A stretch of 41,107 nt of DNA from Candidatus Gastranaerophilales bacterium (GCA_023663225.1 JAMPHU010000024.1:1-41107); one strand, 5' to 3'; shown: positions 17,861 to 28,865, numbered from the stretch's first letter. The notes: a model not told the origin generated them from the letters alone. Translations and numbers: made by a program.

Positions 17861-18910
17861 ATGGAGCTGGATGAGAGAAAGACCAAAATTCTACAGGCTG
17901 TTATCCGCAATTATCTGGAGACAGGCGAGCCGGTGGGAAGTCGGACGATTTCCAAGTATACGGATTTGAACCTGAGCTCTGCCACCATCCGAAATGAGAT
18001 GGCGGATCTGGAGGAGATGGGGTATATCTTACAGCCTCACACTTCCGCAGGTCGTATTCCTTCCGACAAGGGTTATCGCTTCTATGTAGATGTGATGATG
18101 GAGGCCAAGGAGCGAGAAGTCATCGAGATGAAGGATATGCTTTTAGAGCGGCAGGATAAGCTGGAGACCATGCTCAAGCAGATCGCCCGGGTGCTGGCGC
18201 AGAATACCCAGTACGCCGCTATGATCTCCGCACCTCAAACGCACCGCAACAAGGTGAAATTTATTCAACTGTCCCGTGTGGATAAGGGACAGATATTGGC
18301 AGTCATCGTGGGAGAGGGCAATGTGATCAAGAACAATATTCTCACGGTGGCGGAAGAACTTTCCGACGAGACTCTGCTCAAGCTGAATATGTTGTTGAAT
18401 ACGCATTTAAATGGCTTGTCTATGGAGGAGATCAATCTGGGACTGATCTCGGCTATGAAGCAGCAGGCGGGCATCCACAGTGGACTGATCAGTTCCGTGA
18501 TCGACGCGGTGGCGGAGGCCATCAAGGCGGATGAGGATCTGGAGATCTACACCAGCGGCGCTAACAATATCTTTCGCTATCCGGAGTTGGCGGATCAGGA
18601 GCGGGCAAGCGAACTGATCAACACCTTTGAGGAGAAAAAACTTCTGACGGGGTTGATACAGGATGATACCGCAGAAAGCGGCACGGATATTCAGGTATAT
18701 ATCGGAGGAGAGGCGCCGGTACAGGGAATGAAGGACTGTAGCGTTGTCACGGCCACTTATGAATTAAGCGAAGGCATGAAGGGAACGATAGGAATTATTG
18801 GTCCCAAGCGTATGGATTACGATAAGGTTGTGGGGGCATTGAAGACCTTGCGCAGTCAACTGGATGAACTGTATAAGGATGGCGCCGGAGACGAGAAAGG
18901 AAATGATTAG
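17861..18910 (+). CDS. hrcA: Heat-inducible transcription repressor HrcA
   Basis: A 349-residue repressor of class I heat-shock genes. The N-terminal winged helix (RKTKILQAVIRNYLETGEPVG, then LSSATIRNEMADLEEMGYI) and the HTSAGRIPSDKGYR motif around residues 60-75 are diagnostic; the middle is a GAF-like dimerisation domain. HrcA binds CIRCE, needs chaperonin for full activity, and would repress its own operon here. ATG 17861 follows a GAAGAGGTGACAGG site. Length fits the family (about 340). grpE begins two bases after its stop. Confidence 0.97.
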   Translation: MELDERKTKILQAVIRNYLETGEPVGSRTISKYTDLNLSSATIRNEMADLEEMGYILQPHTSAGRIPSDKGYRFYVDVMMEAKEREVIEMKDMLLERQDKLETMLKQIARVLAQNTQYAAMISAPQTHRNKVKFIQLSRVDKGQILAVIVGEGNVIKNNILTVAEELSDETLLKLNMLLNTHLNGLSMEEINLGLISAMKQQAGIHSGLISSVIDAVAEAIKADEDLEIYTSGANNIFRYPELADQERASELINTFEEKKLLTGLIQDDTAESGTDIQVYIGGEAPVQGMKDCSVVTATYELSEGMKGTIGIIGPKRMDYDKVVGALKTLRSQLDELYKDGAGDEKGND

Positions 18911-18912
18911 TT

Positions 18913-19599
18913 ATGGCAGAGCAGGAAAAGGAAAATCTGGAAGAAGAGATCGAGAAAAAGGAAATGGCTGAAGAGGAGCCTGGAGAGGCGGCAGAAGAAC
19001 TTTCTGAGGGGGAAGCTTCTGATAGTGACAGCTTGGAAGGCGAGGCGGAGGGCGAGCCGGAGGCCGGAGAGGAAGAAGCCGGTTCCGGAGAGACGCAGGG
19101 CGGCAAGAGCTGGTCTGAGAGGAAGGCGGCCAAGAAACAGGCAAAGCAGGATAAAAAGGCGGACGCCTACAAGGAAAAGATCGAACAGTTGGAGGATCGG
19201 GTGAAACGCCAGATGGCGGAGTTCGAGAATTTCCGAAAGAGATCTGACAGAGAGAAGCAGGCCATGTTTGAAACAGGCGCAAAAAGTGTGCTGGAGAAGA
19301 TCCTTCCGGTGGTAGACAATTTTGAGCGCGGTCTGCAGACCGTTCCCGAAGAACAGATGGAAGATCCCTTTGTGGACGGCATGAACCGCATCTACAAGCA
19401 GCTTTTGACTGAGTTGGAGAATCTGGGTGTAGCGCCCATCGAAGCGGTGGGAAAAGAGTTTGATCCCAATCTGCACAACGCGGTCATGCAAGTGGAGAGC
19501 GAAGAGTACGAGTCAGGCGTTATTGCTCAGGAGCTGCAAAAAGGATATACCTATCGAGACAGCGTGCTTCGGCACAGTATGGTGGCAGTAGTAGAATAA
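18913..19599 (+). CDS. grpE: Nucleotide exchange factor GrpE
   Basis: A 228-residue DnaK co-chaperone that releases ADP from DnaK. A long acidic, Glu/Ser/Gly-rich N-terminus (about residues 1-60) precedes the coiled-coil dimer region (EKIEQLEDRVKRQMAEFENF) and the compact C-terminal beta domain, which contains GKEFDPNLHNAVM and ends SVLRHSMVAVVE. The acidic extension is longer than in E. coli GrpE but common in clostridia. ATG 18913 sits two bases after the hrcA stop and its ribosome binding site (GAAAGGAAATG) lies inside hrcA, so translation is coupled. Confidence 0.96.
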   Translation: MAEQEKENLEEEIEKKEMAEEEPGEAAEELSEGEASDSDSLEGEAEGEPEAGEEEAGSGETQGGKSWSERKAAKKQAKQDKKADAYKEKIEQLEDRVKRQMAEFENFRKRSDREKQAMFETGAKSVLEKILPVVDNFERGLQTVPEEQMEDPFVDGMNRIYKQLLTELENLGVAPIEAVGKEFDPNLHNAVMQVESEEYESGVIAQELQKGYTYRDSVLRHSMVAVVE

Positions 19600-21516
<1,917 letters not shown>

Positions 21517-21532
21517 AACATGAGGTGTCACG

Positions 21533-22708
21533 ATGGCAGAGCAGAAGCGGGATTATTATGAAGTACTTGGCGTAGATAAAAACGCGGATGAGGCGACGAT
21601 CAAAAAGGCGTATCGCGCCCTGGCAAAAAAATATCACCCGGACGTAAATCCCGGTGATGCGGAAGCCGAAAAGAAATTCAAGGAAGCGTCCGAGGCGTAC
21701 ATGGTATTGAGTGACGCCGAGAAGAAACGCCAGTATGACCAGTTTGGTCATGCGGCGTTCGACGGGGGCGCCGGCGGAATGGGTGGTTTTGATTTCAGCG
21801 GTGCGGATTTCACGGATATTTTCGGAGATATCTTTGGAGATCTCTTTGGTGGTGGACGAAGGAGCGCGCGCAGCAATGGCCCTATGAAGGGCGCCAATCT
21901 GCGAACCAGCGTCAGACTGACCTTCGAGGAGGCAGTGTTTGGCTGCAAAAAGGAGATTGAGCTGACCGTGAAAGAGACCTGTAAGACCTGTAACGGCAGC
22001 GGCGCAAAGCCGGGGACTACTCCGGAGACCTGTACGAAGTGCGGCGGCAAGGGACAGGTGATGTTTACCCAGCAGTCTTTCTTCGGAACGGTCCGCAACG
22101 TGCAGACTTGTCCCGAGTGTCAGGGAACCGGAAAGGTCATCAAAGAAAAATGTTCGGACTGTCGCGGAAGCGGATATATTCCTATGAAAAAACGCTATTC
22201 AGTGGATGTTCCCTCCGGTATCGATAACGGGCAATATGTAAATTTGCCCGGTCTGGGTGAGCCTGGCACCAATGGAGGCCCCAGAGGCGATGTGAGAGTA
22301 GAGGCGATCGTAGGGCGTCATCCCATTTTCCAGAGGCAGGACTTCAACATTTACTCTACCGTCCCCATGTCCTTTGCGGTAGCAGCATTGGGCGGTGAAA
22401 TTCTGATCGACACGGTGGACGGCAAGGTGATCTATGATGTCAAGCCCGGAACCCAGACGGACACCAAGGTCCGCCTGAAGGGTAAGGGCGTTCCTTCCTG
22501 GAGGAACAAGGATGTCCGCGGCGACCATTATGTGACCTTAGTGGTGCAGGTGCCCGACAAGCTCAAGCCGGAGGCAAAGGAACTTTTAAAGCAGTTTGAT
22601 GCCGTGGCCGGGGACACACTGAATGAAGTACAGAATGTCACCGACAAGCAGGATCATGGGGAAGCCAAAGAGCCGAAGGATAACAAGAAAAAGAAGTTCT
22701 GGAAATAA
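21533..22708 (+). CDS. dnaJ: Chaperone protein DnaJ
   Basis: A 391-residue type I Hsp40 that delivers substrates to DnaK and stimulates its ATPase. The J domain (residues 1-75) has the HPD triad in [12 protein letters not shown] Gly/Phe-rich linker follows ([19 protein letters not shown]), then four CxxCxGxG zinc repeats ([32 protein letters not shown]) and the C-terminal substrate-binding domain. All functional residues are present. It starts 16 bases after dnaK with a GAGGTG site, and a terminator follows at 22728-22752. Confidence 0.98.
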   Translation: MAEQKRDYYEVLGVDKNADEATIKKAYRALAKKYHPDVNPGDAEAEKKFKEASEAYMVLSDAEKKRQYDQFGHAAFDGGAGGMGGFDFSGADFTDIFGDIFGDLFGGGRRSARSNGPMKGANLRTSVRLTFEEAVFGCKKEIELTVKETCKTCNGSGAKPGTTPETCTKCGGKGQVMFTQQSFFGTVRNVQTCPECQGTGKVIKEKCSDCRGSGYIPMKKRYSVDVPSGIDNGQYVNLPGLGEPGTNGGPRGDVRVEAIVGRHPIFQRQDFNIYSTVPMSFAVAALGGEILIDTVDGKVIYDVKPGTQTDTKVRLKGKGVPSWRNKDVRGDHYVTLVVQVPDKLKPEAKELLKQFDAVAGDTLNEVQNVTDKQDHGEAKEPKDNKKKKFWK

Positions 22709-22727
22709 AGGTAAAAGGCGGATTGCG

Positions 22728-22752
22728 GCGGAAACGCAGCTTTCCGCTTTTT
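22728..22752 (+). terminator. Rho-independent terminator after dnaJ
   Basis: GCGGAAA (22728-22734) pairs with TTTCCGC (22741-22747) around a six-base loop, followed by five Ts. It ends the hrcA-grpE-dnaK-dnaJ transcript, though read-through into the next gene is possible because no separate promoter is obvious there. Confidence 0.75.
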
Positions 22753-22787
22753 CGCAGTTTCTACTTATAGGATAGATGAGGTGTGGC

Positions 22788-24326
22788 ATGGAGAATCGAG
22801 AGAGCAGCACAGGGGAATTTTTGGGTATTATGTGCAATTTGTACATTGTGGGGATCTTGGCAGTGCTTCCGCTTTATACGGGAGGCACTTATTATCAGAT
22901 TGGAGATACAAAATATGCTGTTTTTCGGAACATTGCGATATTTTGCCTGACTATATGGGCAATCTTTTCTCTGGGCGAAGGTGCATCGAAACTGTTTCGG
23001 CATAGAAGAGAATGGATGAAGTCGGCTGTTGCCGGACTCAGCTCTGTGGATTTGGCGATGTTAGCTTATGTCTTATGTGTTTTGATCTCAACCTGGCACA
23101 GTTCTTATACCAAGACGGCGTGGCTGGGATATTGGGAATGGTATATGGGAGCGGTGTCGCAGCTATTGTTTGTGGGCACATACTTTTTCCTGTCCAGATG
23201 TTACACGGGACAGAGATACCCGATCCTTCTGGGAGAAGCGGCCTTTCTGGCGGCGATCTTGTTAGGATTTGCCAATCGGCTGGGATGGGATCCGCTTGGG
23301 CTTTTTGCAACATACGGGGAAGAAGATTGGGCGTACAGTCATATGTTGTCCACGTTGGGAAATATCAACTGGCTCTGCGGTTATATGGGAGTGATGATCG
23401 CATTTCCTCTGACCGGTTTTTTGAGCGGCAAAGATGGGCGCAGAAGAGCAGCCTATTTTGTGTTCAGCGCGCTGGGGGTTACTATGCTGGTATTGCAGGG
23501 CAGCGATGTGGGCATCGTGCTGGCTTTGGTGGCTGTGGGGTTGTGCCTTCTGGCGGGGTATGATCCTCTGTACAAAAAGCATTTTCGCCAGTATGAGGAG
23601 AATGGTCTTTTCCTGGCGGCTTGTGTGAGTCTTTTGATCGGTGTGATGGGACAGATCACTGCGCTTAGAGGAACGATTCAAGCTATGCCCTCGGATAGTC
23701 CTCTGCAAGGAATACTCACATGGTACGGCTGGTGGGTGATCGCGCTGATTTTATTTTTGCTCTCCTGGGTGGTAAAGGTATTGCCGGAGAGACTATGCAA
23801 GATTGCCATGACGTCCCTGTTGGGGGTGTCTGCGCTGGTTCTGGCGGTTTTGGGCGTCTGGTATCTGTCGCGTCATCCTTTTGACGGAAATTGGGGGAGC
23901 GGGAGAGGCAGTCTGTGGAAGGCGGCTCTGCGAGGTTTTGGCGAAGCCGGATGGGTGCAAAAACTGATTGGAGCGGGGCCGGACTGCTATGCGGAATATA
24001 TCTACCGGATCATGCAAAGATGGGAGGTCTCGCAAATCGAAGGGCATTGGGAAGGCAGTGTCTTTACCAACGCGCACAATGAATGGTTGACGCAGTTGGT
24101 AAATCTGGGTGTGCTTGGATTGGGGGCGTATCTGGCGATCTTTGTGACTGCTTTCAAAAGATATCGCGGGATGTTTTTGGGAGTTTTTGCCTTGGCGTTG
24201 TATGGGGTAAATTCTTTGGTAAGTTTTCAACAGGTATTGAACGCGCCGGTTTTGTTTGTGATTCTGGGATTGTGTGAATATAAGGTACGTTGGACAGGAG
24301 AACAGAGAGATCGGCATCTCATTTGA
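22788..24326 (+). CDS. O-antigen ligase/Wzy-like polytopic membrane protein
   Basis: A 512-residue membrane protein with about 11-12 hydrophobic segments. The conserved Wzy_C-type region is visible late in the protein: VFTNAHNEWLTQLVNLGVLGLGAY, preceded by an extracytoplasmic loop with GSGRGSLWKAALRGF and AGPDCYAEYIY. Such proteins polymerise or ligate lipid-linked glycans on the outer face of the membrane. No glycosyltransferase genes are nearby, so the substrate is unknown. I chose ATG 22788 (GAGG about seven bases upstream) over ATG 22776. It sits between dnaJ and prmA, which are adjacent in B. subtilis, so it looks like an insertion into the ancestral operon. Confidence 0.8.
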   Translation: MENRESSTGEFLGIMCNLYIVGILAVLPLYTGGTYYQIGDTKYAVFRNIAIFCLTIWAIFSLGEGASKLFRHRREWMKSAVAGLSSVDLAMLAYVLCVLISTWHSSYTKTAWLGYWEWYMGAVSQLLFVGTYFFLSRCYTGQRYPILLGEAAFLAAILLGFANRLGWDPLGLFATYGEEDWAYSHMLSTLGNINWLCGYMGVMIAFPLTGFLSGKDGRRRAAYFVFSALGVTMLVLQGSDVGIVLALVAVGLCLLAGYDPLYKKHFRQYEENGLFLAACVSLLIGVMGQITALRGTIQAMPSDSPLQGILTWYGWWVIALILFLLSWVVKVLPERLCKIAMTSLLGVSALVLAVLGVWYLSRHPFDGNWGSGRGSLWKAALRGFGEAGWVQKLIGAGPDCYAEYIYRIMQRWEVSQIEGHWEGSVFTNAHNEWLTQLVNLGVLGLGAYLAIFVTAFKRYRGMFLGVFALALYGVNSLVSFQQVLNAPVLFVILGLCEYKVRWTGEQRDRHLI

Positions 24327-24351
24327 CAGGGAAAGCGGAATCGTATACTAT
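24323..24351 (+). promoter_or_regulatory. Sigma-A-type promoter for prmA-rsmE
   Basis: Perfect TTGACA (24323-24328), a 17-base spacer, TACTAT (24346-24351). The -35 overlaps the stop codon of the preceding membrane protein gene. The leader to prmA is about 65 bases. Confidence 0.78.
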
Positions 24352-24422
24352 GATAGAAAAGCCCCCGTTCGGGATGAAAAACAACAGATGACGAGAGATG
24401 GATAAGGAGAGCAGCGGCAGCG

Positions 24423-25406
24423 ATGAAATGGGTAAAATTTCGACTCAAAACAATCACAGAAGCAGAAGACATTATTATCAGCACACTTTATGATATCGGA
24501 CTGGAGGGCGCGCAGATTGAGGACAAGGTGCCGCTGACAGCGTTGGAAAAAGAGCAGATGTTTGTGGATATTCCGCCTGAGACTCCGGAGAATGACGGGG
24601 TTGCTTATCTGAGCTTCTTTGTGGAGCAGGAGGATGATAGCCTGAAGCTGCAGGGAGAGAAAACGGACAGGGAGACCGTTTTGGCGCAGATCTACAGTGA
24701 ACTGGAGGAGCTGAGACAATTTTGCGACATTGGCGAGGGGTCTGTCACGGTGGAGGAGACGGAAGATCTCGACTGGATCAATAATTGGAAGCAGTATTTC
24801 CATCAGTTTTATATCGACGATATTCTGGTGATCCCTTCCTGGGAGGAGATCGAGTCGAAGGACGCGGGGCGAATGATATTGCATATCGACCCGGGCACGG
24901 CTTTTGGCACGGGGATGCATGAGACGACGCAGCTCTGTATTCGCCAGCTCCGCAAACACATTACAGAGGACACCGAGCTGTTGGATGTGGGCACGGGCAG
25001 CGGGATCTTGGCGATTCTCTCCCTTATGTTCGGCGCGCGCTATGCGGTAGGGACGGATCTGGATCCCTGTGCGCTGGAGGCTGTAGCGCAGAATTGTCAG
25101 GCAAACGGTATTGCACCGGATCGATTTGAGATGATGATTGGAAATCTGATCACTGACAGCAAGGTACAGGATCGTGTGGGTTATGAGCGGTATGACATTG
25201 TGGTGGCAAATATTCTGGCGGATGTGCTGGTGCCTTTGACGCCTGTTATTTTGCGTCAGTTAAAGTCTGGCGGGATCTATATTACCTCCGGTATCATAAA
25301 TGACAAGGAACAGACGGTGGCGGATGCGGTGGAAGCCGCCGGCATGGAGATTGTCGAGCGGACTTACCAGGGAGAGTGGGTCAGCATTACCGCTCGAAAA
25401 AAGTAG
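24423..25406 (+). CDS. prmA: Ribosomal protein L11 methyltransferase PrmA
   Basis: A 327-residue SAM-dependent enzyme that methylates ribosomal protein L11 on several amino groups. The N-terminal substrate-recognition domain begins MKWVKFRLKTITEAEDII. The catalytic domain carries IDPGTAFGTGMHETT (about residues 156-170), the SAM-binding DVGTGSGILAI (about 187-197) and the NPPY-like motif VVANILADVLVPL, as in other PrmA proteins. Length is close to the B. subtilis homologue (YqeT). Its order relative to rsmE is conserved in Firmicutes. It has its own promoter at 24323-24351, and rsmE begins 22 bases after its stop. Confidence 0.95.
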   Translation: MKWVKFRLKTITEAEDIIISTLYDIGLEGAQIEDKVPLTALEKEQMFVDIPPETPENDGVAYLSFFVEQEDDSLKLQGEKTDRETVLAQIYSELEELRQFCDIGEGSVTVEETEDLDWINNWKQYFHQFYIDDILVIPSWEEIESKDAGRMILHIDPGTAFGTGMHETTQLCIRQLRKHITEDTELLDVGTGSGILAILSLMFGARYAVGTDLDPCALEAVAQNCQANGIAPDRFEMMIGNLITDSKVQDRVGYERYDIVVANILADVLVPLTPVILRQLKSGGIYITSGIINDKEQTVADAVEAAGMEIVERTYQGEWVSITARKK

Positions 25407-25428
25407 CTTTTGCATGGGGGAGACTGTC

Positions 25429-26175
25429 ATGTATCATTTTTTTGTTCCGTCGGAACAGATCAATATAACTGACAAGAGTGTCATTATAAACGGCAGCGAT
25501 GTCAACCACATTAAAAATGTATTGCGTATGAAGCAGGGCGAGGAGATTTCGGTCAGCGACGGGCAAGACGGCAGAGAGTACCGCTGCGGGATCGTGGAAC
25601 TGTCAGAAGAGCGTATTCGCTGCGAACTGCGCTTTATCAAGGAGGAAGGTGTGGAGCTGCCCGCAAAGGTGTATCTGTTCCAAGCTTTGCCCAAGGCGGA
25701 CAAAATGGAGTACATTGTTCAGAAAGCGGTGGAGTTGGGCGTTTACCGGATCATTCCGGTGGCGGCGAAGCGCTGTGTGGTGAAGTTGGACGAGAAAAAG
25801 GCGAAAAGCAAGATTGCCCGATGGCAGGGGATCGCGGAGGCGGCCGCCAAACAGAGCAAGAGAGCCATTGTCCCACAGGTTGCGGATGTTATGACTTTTG
25901 CACAGGCGGTGGAGTGTGCCGGCAGTCTGGATCAAAAGATGATTCCTTATGAGTTGGCGGAAGGCATGGACAAGACCAGGATATTGATCGACAAGGTGGA
26001 ACCCGGACAGAGCGTGGCGGTCTTGATCGGGCCGGAAGGAGGATTTGAGGAGGCGGAAATTGCGTCGGCGCTTGCCTGTGGAATAGAACCGATCACTCTG
26101 GGAAAGCGTATCCTGCGCACGGAGACGGCGGGACTTGTCGTGTTGAGCTGGCTTTTATACAAACTGGAAGAGTAG
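25429..26175 (+). CDS. rsmE: 16S rRNA (uracil-1498-N3)-methyltransferase RsmE
   Basis: A 248-residue SPOUT-class methyltransferase for U1498 of 16S rRNA. An N-terminal PUA-like domain (HHIKNVLRMKQGEEISVSDGQ-like region) is followed by the knotted SPOUT domain with IGPEGGFEEAEI (about residue 200) and LGKRILRTETAGLVVLS (about 224-240), the family signatures for SAM binding. I chose ATG 25429 because GGGGGAG lies 8-14 bases upstream and the protein then starts MYHFFVPSEQI; the long upstream extension overlaps prmA. It is the B. subtilis YqeU equivalent. Confidence 0.95.
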   Translation: MYHFFVPSEQINITDKSVIINGSDVNHIKNVLRMKQGEEISVSDGQDGREYRCGIVELSEERIRCELRFIKEEGVELPAKVYLFQALPKADKMEYIVQKAVELGVYRIIPVAAKRCVVKLDEKKAKSKIARWQGIAEAAAKQSKRAIVPQVADVMTFAQAVECAGSLDQKMIPYELAEGMDKTRILIDKVEPGQSVAVLIGPEGGFEEAEIASALACGIEPITLGKRILRTETAGLVVLSWLLYKLEE

Positions 26176-26233
26176 ATGGCAGGACAGGCCGCCTCTGCAT
26201 ATGATAGAATTAAGAAATACAAGGAGAAGCATC

Positions 26234-27403
26234 ATGGAAGTGTATTTGGACAATTCCGCCACTACGCGTGTATTTCCGGAGGCGGCGGAGTTGATGAAAA
26301 AGATAATGTGCGAGGATTACGGCAATTCGTCCAGTCTGCATATGAAGGGCGTCCAGGCAGAGCGTTATATTCGTTCCGCGAAGGAGACGTTGACCCGCAT
26401 TTTGAAGATCAATCAAAAGGAACTGTATTTCACTTCAGGGGGAACTGAATCTGACAATCTGGCGTTGATAGGCGGCGCGATGGCAAACAGCAGGCGGGGC
26501 CGTCATCTGATCACCACGCAGATCGAGCATCCGGCGGTATTACAGACCATGCATTACTTGGAGGGGCAGGGTTTTCAGGTGACTTACCTGCCTGTGGATG
26601 CCAGCGGGCGGATCAGCTTGGAAGATCTGAGGCAGGCTATCACGCAAGACACGATTTTGGTGTCTATCATGCATACCAACAACGAGATTGGATCCCTGCA
26701 GCCTATCGCGGAGGCGGGAGAGTTGATTAAACGGGCCAACCCGTCTATCTTGTTCCATGTGGATGCGGTACAGGGTTTTGGGAAGAGCCATATTTACCCC
26801 AAAAAGATGAATATTGACCTTCTTTCCGCCAGCGGTCACAAGATTCACGGTCCCAAGGGTGTGGGACTGTTGTACGCAGGGGAACGAGTGAAACTCCAGC
26901 CTATTGTGTATGGAGGCGGACAGCAGCAAAATCTGCGATCCGGCACGGAGAATGTGCCAGGCATTGCCGGTATGGCAAAGGCGGCGGAAATGCTGTATGA
27001 TCATCTGGATGCAGACCATGACAGACTGTGCCGGATGAAACATTCCTTTATAGAAGGTGTGAGCGGTTTGGAGAATGTGCAAGTCAACGGCCTTTTGCCG
27101 GGGAAGCCGGACGGCTCCGGAACAGCGGCTCATGTGGTCAGCGTATCTTTTGGAGGTGTGCGGAGCGAAGTACTGCTCCACGCTTTGGAGGAGGAAGGCA
27201 TCTATGTGTCCGCGGGGAGCGCCTGTGCGGCCCGCAAGCCACAGCCGTCGGCGACCTTGAAAGCGGTGGGTGTGGATAAGAGTATGTTGGAGTCCACCAT
27301 CCGTTTCAGTTTTTCGGTGTTTACCACGCCGGAAGAAATAGACTATACTTTGCGGGTGTTATATGATAAAATCCCTGTGTTGCGGAAATACACCAGGAGA
27401 TAA
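26234..27403 (+). CDS. Cysteine desulfurase (NifS/IscS family)
   Basis: A 389-residue PLP enzyme that takes sulfur from cysteine as a persulfide. The PLP lysine is Lys203 in SASGHKIHGPKGVG, and the persulfide-forming cysteine is Cys331 in SAGSACAARKPQPS; the N-terminus is the typical MEVYLDNSATT. It lies directly before thiI, matching the Firmicutes pattern in which a dedicated desulfurase (NifZ in B. subtilis) supplies sulfur to ThiI for 4-thiouridine in tRNA. That pairing is the likely role, by inference from position. ATG 26234 has AAGGAG eight bases upstream; the in-frame start at 26201 lacks one. Confidence 0.93.
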   Translation: MEVYLDNSATTRVFPEAAELMKKIMCEDYGNSSSLHMKGVQAERYIRSAKETLTRILKINQKELYFTSGGTESDNLALIGGAMANSRRGRHLITTQIEHPAVLQTMHYLEGQGFQVTYLPVDASGRISLEDLRQAITQDTILVSIMHTNNEIGSLQPIAEAGELIKRANPSILFHVDAVQGFGKSHIYPKKMNIDLLSASGHKIHGPKGVGLLYAGERVKLQPIVYGGGQQQNLRSGTENVPGIAGMAKAAEMLYDHLDADHDRLCRMKHSFIEGVSGLENVQVNGLLPGKPDGSGTAAHVVSVSFGGVRSEVLLHALEEEGIYVSAGSACAARKPQPSATLKAVGVDKSMLESTIRFSFSVFTTPEEIDYTLRVLYDKIPVLRKYTRR

Positions 27404-27413
27404 GAGGGAGACT

Positions 27414-28592
27414 ATGTTTACTGCTTTTTTGATCAAATATGCCGAGATCGGCATCAAAGGAAAGAACCGATATTTGTTTGAAGACGCTCTGGTGCGTCAG
27501 ATCAAGTATGCCCTGAAAAAGTGCGAGGGAGAATTTCTCGTGCACAAGACGGACGGGCGTATTTATGTAGACGCCCTTTCGGAATTTGATTTTGACGAGG
27601 TGGTCGGATATTTACAAAAAGTTTTTGGTATCTCCGGCATCTGTCCCGTTGTACACGTGGAGGACGAGGGCTTTGAAAAACTCTACGACACTGTGGTAGG
27701 GTATCTTGGGAAGGTGTATCCGGACTGCCATAAGACCTTTAAGGTATATGCGAGACGTGCGCGTAAAAACTACCCGAAGGAATCTCCTGAGATTGCCAGA
27801 GAGGTGGGTGAGGCCATCCTTAAGGCGTATCCTGAAATGTCGGTGGACGTCCATGAGCCGGAGATCATGCTGCATATTGAGGTGCGGGAGAAAATCTATA
27901 TTTATTCAAAGATCATCCCGGGACCGGGAGGTATGCCTGTGGGGACGGGCGGCAAGGCGATGCTGCTCTTATCCGGAGGGATCGACTCCCCGGTCGCGGG
28001 TTACATGATAGCCAAACGCGGGGTGAAAATAGACGCTGTCTATTTCCATGCGCCGCCTTATACCAGCGAGCGGGCAAAACAGAAAGTGGTGGATTTGGCG
28101 GAGACGGTGGCGCGTTACACGGGTCCGATCTATCTGCATGTGATCAATTTTACGGATATTCAACTCTACATTTACGAGAAATGCCCGCATGAAGAACTGA
28201 CGATCATCATGCGCCGATATATGATGCGGATCGCGGAGCATCTTGCCAAGGAGAACGGATGCCTGGGTCTGATCACGGGTGAGAGTATCGGACAGGTGGC
28301 GTCCCAGACCATGAATTCTCTGATTGCCACCAACGAAGTGTGCGAATTGCCGGTGTACCGCCCTCTGATTGGTTTTGACAAACAGGAGATCGTGAAGGTG
28401 GCGGAAAAGATCGACACCTACGAGACTTCCATTCAGCCCTTTGAGGACTGCTGTACGATCTTTGTGGCAAAACATCCGGTGACGAAGCCCAATGTCAATG
28501 TGATCAGACGCCATGAGCATAATTTGGATGAGAAGATAGAAGAACTGTTTCAGAAGGCGATCGAGACGGATGAACTGATCATCGTAGGATGA
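27414..28592 (+). CDS. thiI: tRNA 4-thiouridine synthase ThiI
   Basis: A 392-residue enzyme that adenylates U8 of tRNA and installs sulfur. The order is an N-terminal ferredoxin-like plus THUMP region (about 1-165, KTFKVYARRARKNYPKESPEI), then the PP-loop ATPase domain with SGGIDSPVAGYM from Ser187, ending near the ECCTIF-type motif (EDCCTIFVAKHPVTKP). The C-terminal rhodanese domain of E. coli ThiI is absent, as in B. subtilis, so sulfur must come straight from a partner desulfurase, probably the gene before it. ATG 27414 follows AGAGGGAG, 10 bases after the desulfurase stop. It may also serve thiamine synthesis, but no thi genes are present here. Confidence 0.95.
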   Translation: MFTAFLIKYAEIGIKGKNRYLFEDALVRQIKYALKKCEGEFLVHKTDGRIYVDALSEFDFDEVVGYLQKVFGISGICPVVHVEDEGFEKLYDTVVGYLGKVYPDCHKTFKVYARRARKNYPKESPEIAREVGEAILKAYPEMSVDVHEPEIMLHIEVREKIYIYSKIIPGPGGMPVGTGGKAMLLLSGGIDSPVAGYMIAKRGVKIDAVYFHAPPYTSERAKQKVVDLAETVARYTGPIYLHVINFTDIQLYIYEKCPHEELTIIMRRYMMRIAEHLAKENGCLGLITGESIGQVASQTMNSLIATNEVCELPVYRPLIGFDKQEIVKVAEKIDTYETSIQPFEDCCTIFVAKHPVTKPNVNVIRRHEHNLDEKIEELFQKAIETDELIIVG

Positions 28593-28604
28593 CAGCATCC
28601 GCTT
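28587..28604 (+). terminator. Weak hairpin after thiI
   Basis: GGATG (28587-28591) pairs with CATCC (28596-28600) around a four-base loop, followed by GCTTTTC. It overlaps the thiI stop codon and lies between two convergent genes. The T-run is short, so termination is plausible but weak. Confidence 0.35.
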
Positions 28605-28631
28605 TTCGCAAACCGATTCTGTGACAAAGAG

Positions 28632-28862
28632 CTATGCCATGTAGGGTTTTAAGACTTCCATAACTTCCTCGATGCCTTCCTCTGTATGGATATTCAATTC
28701 GATGGTCTTGGACAAATCCAAGCTGAAGATACCCATGATGGACTTGGCGTCGATCACATATCTTCCAGACACCAAATCAAAATCATAATCAAATCTGGTG
28801 ATGTCATTCACGAAGGACTTGACTTTGTCAATGGAATTGAGAGAAATTTGCACTGTCTTCAT
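28632..28862 (-). CDS. HPr-like protein lacking the phosphocarrier histidine
   Basis: A 76-residue HPr-fold protein. The regulatory serine motif of Gram-positive HPr is intact (AKSIMGIFSLDL, Ser41 equivalent to HPr Ser46). The active-site loop that normally reads LHARPA is replaced by NSIDKVK, so there is no His15 equivalent and it cannot act as a PTS phosphocarrier. It is therefore comparable to Crh of B. subtilis, which keeps only the serine site used by HPr kinase and works with CcpA; a regulatory role is inferred. The gene is on the opposite strand to its neighbours, with GGAGG before the ATG at 28862 and a strong promoter at 28898-28926. Confidence 0.85.
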   Translation of the reverse strand: MKTVQISLNSIDKVKSFVNDITRFDYDFDLVSGRYVIDAKSIMGIFSLDLSKTIELNIHTEEGIEEVMEVLKPYMA

Positions 28863-28865
28863 AAT
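28837..28865 (+). promoter_or_regulatory. Candidate promoter for mtaB
   Basis: TTGAGA (28837-28842), a 17-base spacer, CATAAT (28860-28865) on the plus strand, about 95 bases before mtaB. The -10 overlaps the start codon of the divergent HPr-like gene, so the two transcripts would overlap at their 5' ends. Confidence 0.45.
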
